From assembly GCA_963601185.1 (NCBI GenBank), contig CAVCEE010000015.1, forward strand, positions 4,251-68,250: 64,000 bases of DNA. Reading direction: 5' to 3'. Shown in pieces: positions 62,546 through 64,000 of the stretch (positions are counted from its first letter, which is position 1; every line of letters starts with the position of its first letter). Source of the DNA: Limisoma sp963601185. GTDB taxonomy: Bacteria > Bacteroidota > Bacteroidia > Bacteroidales > Muribaculaceae. The notes below the pieces were generated by a model. The model did no database searches and was not told the DNA's origin. It saw only the letters and a list, made by a program, of their open reading frames with translations. The position numbers and the translations under genes are program-made.

Positions 62546-63085
62546 ATGACAATCGACGACCGACATATTATCAAAGCCTTCGGCAAATCGCCCGACAACG
62601 GATTTCGCCTGTTGATGCAGAAATACAAAGAGCCCTTGTATTGGCACATCCGCCGCCTTGTGGTTTCGCACAGCGACGCACAGGATGCCACTCAGGAAGC
62701 GTTCATCCGAATCTACAGGTCGCTGTCGTCGCTGAAGGACGAGAAGTCTCTGCGCGGATGGATGTTCCGCATTGCCACCAACGAGGCTCTGAGGCTGATT
62801 GAAAGCCGGAGGCAGGACACCGTGTCGATCGACGATGACAACTCCAGCGCAAATCTGGCATTCGCCGACAACTATGTGGACTACACCGACCTCGAAGCCG
62901 TTCGATTGCAGAAAGCCATTCTCAGTTTGCCGCCGAAGCAGCAGTTGGCATTCAATATGCGCTACTACGACGAACTTCCGTTTGCTGAAATCGCTTCGGT
63001 GCTCGACTCCTCGGAGGCGGCTGTGAAGATGAATTTCCACTTGGCGAAGGAAAAGATTATTGAGTATATGAACAACAACGATTAA
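62546..63085 (+). CDS. RNA polymerase sigma-70 factor, ECF subfamily
   Basis: The 179-aa protein has a sigma2 region with SHSDAQDATQEAFIRIYRSL and GWMFRIATNEALRLIESR (core binding and -10 recognition), and a sigma4 region with LPPKQQLAFNMRYYDELPFAEIASVLDSSEAAVKMNFHLAKEKI (-35 recognition). Such factors redirect polymerase to envelope-stress or uptake genes. A one-membrane-helix protein starts 12 bases later and is the probable anti-sigma partner. A Spy-like periplasmic protein follows, consistent with an extracytoplasmic stress regulon. Confidence 0.94.
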   Translation: MTIDDRHIIKAFGKSPDNGFRLLMQKYKEPLYWHIRRLVVSHSDAQDATQEAFIRIYRSLSSLKDEKSLRGWMFRIATNEALRLIESRRQDTVSIDDDNSSANLAFADNYVDYTDLEAVRLQKAILSLPPKQQLAFNMRYYDELPFAEIASVLDSSEAAVKMNFHLAKEKIIEYMNNND

Positions 63086-63097
63086 AATGTCACTACA

Positions 63098-63427
63098 ATG
63101 AGCAAGAATTTCAATTTCGACAATGTAGGCAAACGCATACCCTACTCCACTCCCGAAGGATTCTTCGACAATCTCGAAGACAGCGTCCTTGCCCGGGTTA
63201 GTGCTGAAACGGTAACAAAGCAACGCCGGTCTCGCCTGCGCATCATCATCTCCAGCATCGCTGCCACCGCGGCAGTTGCCGCAATAGTACTGATGGTGGG
63301 CATCAAGACTCAGCAGACTGCCGCGCCGAGCATCAGCGACGTTGATCTGGCTTTCAGCCAACTCTCGACCGACGACCAGGAGTTTATGCTCAGTGTCTAC
63401 CAAAACGACGTGTTTATCAATCAATAA
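63098..63427 (+). CDS. Small single-pass membrane protein, putative anti-sigma factor
   Basis: The 109-aa protein has an N-terminal basic cytoplasmic part (SKNFNFDNVGKRIPYSTPEGFFDNL...RRSRLRIII), one membrane helix near residues 48-68 (SSIAATAAVAAIVLMVG) and a short periplasmic tail. The size and position after an ECF sigma gene suggest an anti-sigma factor, but no zinc-binding ZAS motif (HisxxxCysxxCys) is present and the tail is short. The call is from position and topology only. Confidence 0.65.
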   Translation: MSKNFNFDNVGKRIPYSTPEGFFDNLEDSVLARVSAETVTKQRRSRLRIIISSIAATAAVAAIVLMVGIKTQQTAAPSISDVDLAFSQLSTDDQEFMLSVYQNDVFINQ

Positions 63428-63461
63428 ATCCCAATCATAAAAACATTAATTTTTTACGGCT

Positions 63462-63944
63462 ATGAAAACTCTTTTTAAAACATTGGCTATTGTTGCCATC
63501 CTTATGACAACATCATTCGCAACATTCGCTCAGGGTCCACAACGCCCACAGCAAAACAAGGAGCAACGCATCTCTCGCGAGCAGTTGGCTGAAAAGCAAG
63601 CGCGCTACATCGCCAAGCAACTCGCATTCGACAGCAATGTTACCGACAAGTTCGTAACCACCTACTGCGACTGTCAGAAAGAAATCTGGGCTCTCGGCCC
63701 ACGCCAACGTCCGTCGAAGCAACAGGCATCAGAGCAAGACAACGAGCAGCGCATCAAGGAGCGTTTCGCTATGAGCGAAAAACTGCTCAACATCCGCCAG
63801 AAATACTACAAGAAATACTCCGAATTCCTCACACAAGCCCAGATTGAGCGTGTCTACGAGGAGGAGCACAACCTGATGAAGCGCTTCAACGACCGCGCTC
63901 ACAACGGCAAGAACAAAAACGGCGGCAACCGTCAGCACAAATAG
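63462..63944 (+). CDS. Spy/CpxP-like or DUF4890-type periplasmic protein
   Basis: The 160-aa protein has a signal peptide ending FATFAQ. The mature chain is Gln/Glu/Lys-rich and helical: QRPQQNKEQRISREQLAEKQARYIAKQLAFDSN, FAMSEKLLNIRQKYYKKYSEFLTQAQIERVY, ending KNGGNRQHK. The helical layout with 'F...Y..FLT..Q...' resembles CpxP/Spy or DUF4890 chaperones that respond to envelope stress. Transcription behind the ECF sigma operon supports this. The homology is weak, so treat it as probable. Confidence 0.72.
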   Translation: MKTLFKTLAIVAILMTTSFATFAQGPQRPQQNKEQRISREQLAEKQARYIAKQLAFDSNVTDKFVTTYCDCQKEIWALGPRQRPSKQQASEQDNEQRIKERFAMSEKLLNIRQKYYKKYSEFLTQAQIERVYEEEHNLMKRFNDRAHNGKNKNGGNRQHK

Positions 63945-64000
63945 CCGACGGCGGCAAAGAGCCAACAACAAAAGATCATAAGAATAATATTCATAGGATT

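Overview
This window is chromosomal DNA from a member of the phylum Bacteroidota, order Bacteroidales. A gut lineage such as Muribaculaceae or Bacteroidaceae fits, but the family is a guess. The evidence is a SusC/SusD pair, glycine-lipid synthesis genes (glsA/glsB type), a fused SecDF, a class III fructose-bisphosphatase, a Bacteroidetes-style LptD, DUF4876/DUF6850 envelope proteins, and about twenty upstream regions carrying the Bacteroidetes -7 promoter box TAnnTTTG. Most of the window is core genome. No insertion sequence, prophage, CRISPR array or rRNA gene was found.

Layout. 1-5.7 kb: minus-strand outer-membrane uptake locus (SusC, SusD, truncated HExxH metallopeptidase lipoprotein). 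5.7-6.6 kb: AT-rich gap with a 23-bp perfect palindrome. 6.6-13.8 kb: tyrS, then a coupled minus-strand operon glsA-glsB followed by two tandem copies of an outer-membrane barrel plus lipocalin-like lipoprotein cassette. 13.8-18.4 kb: lpxB, a DUF6198-like membrane protein, ilvE-HD hydrolase, and diaminopimelate dehydrogenase. 18.5-21.1 kb: LTA-synthase-like sulfatase and PAP2 phosphatase. 21.2-25.6 kb: unknown lipoprotein, inositol-monophosphatase-like enzyme, Lrp regulator, a 77-bp promoter-bearing repeat, GNAT enzyme, and ZnuA-ZnuC without a permease. 25.6-34 kb: fbp, eno, xth with a C_GCAxxG_C_C protein, a PCMD lipoprotein with a barrel, and trpS. 34-41 kb: a structured repeat element, pnp, lptD, and an M20 deacylase. 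41-48.4 kb: a four-gene TonB receptor/DUF4876/DUF6850/propeller operon. 48.5-57 kb: two tRNA-Leu genes, porin, DUF3298 lipoprotein, topA, birA, an AAA-DUF4435 fusion, and two small secreted paralogues. 57-64 kb: Ig-like lipoprotein, secDF, and an ECF sigma/membrane protein/Spy-like stress operon.

Much of the window serves envelope biogenesis: lipid A (lpxB), LPS export (lptD), glycine lipids (gls), peptidoglycan precursor (ddh), secretion (secDF), uptake receptors, and an ECF envelope-stress module. Four observations deserve the most attention. First, a roughly 100-nt three-hairpin dispersed element whose two copies differ by compensatory base changes. Second, glycine-lipid synthases translationally coupled to a duplicated barrel/lipocalin cassette, with a remnant marking the duplication junction. 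Third, a single-protein ATPase-TOPRIM (DUF4435) resembling fused PARIS/OLD architectures but with an altered Walker B. Fourth, a 77-bp repeat that places a TATCTTTG promoter upstream of unrelated genes.
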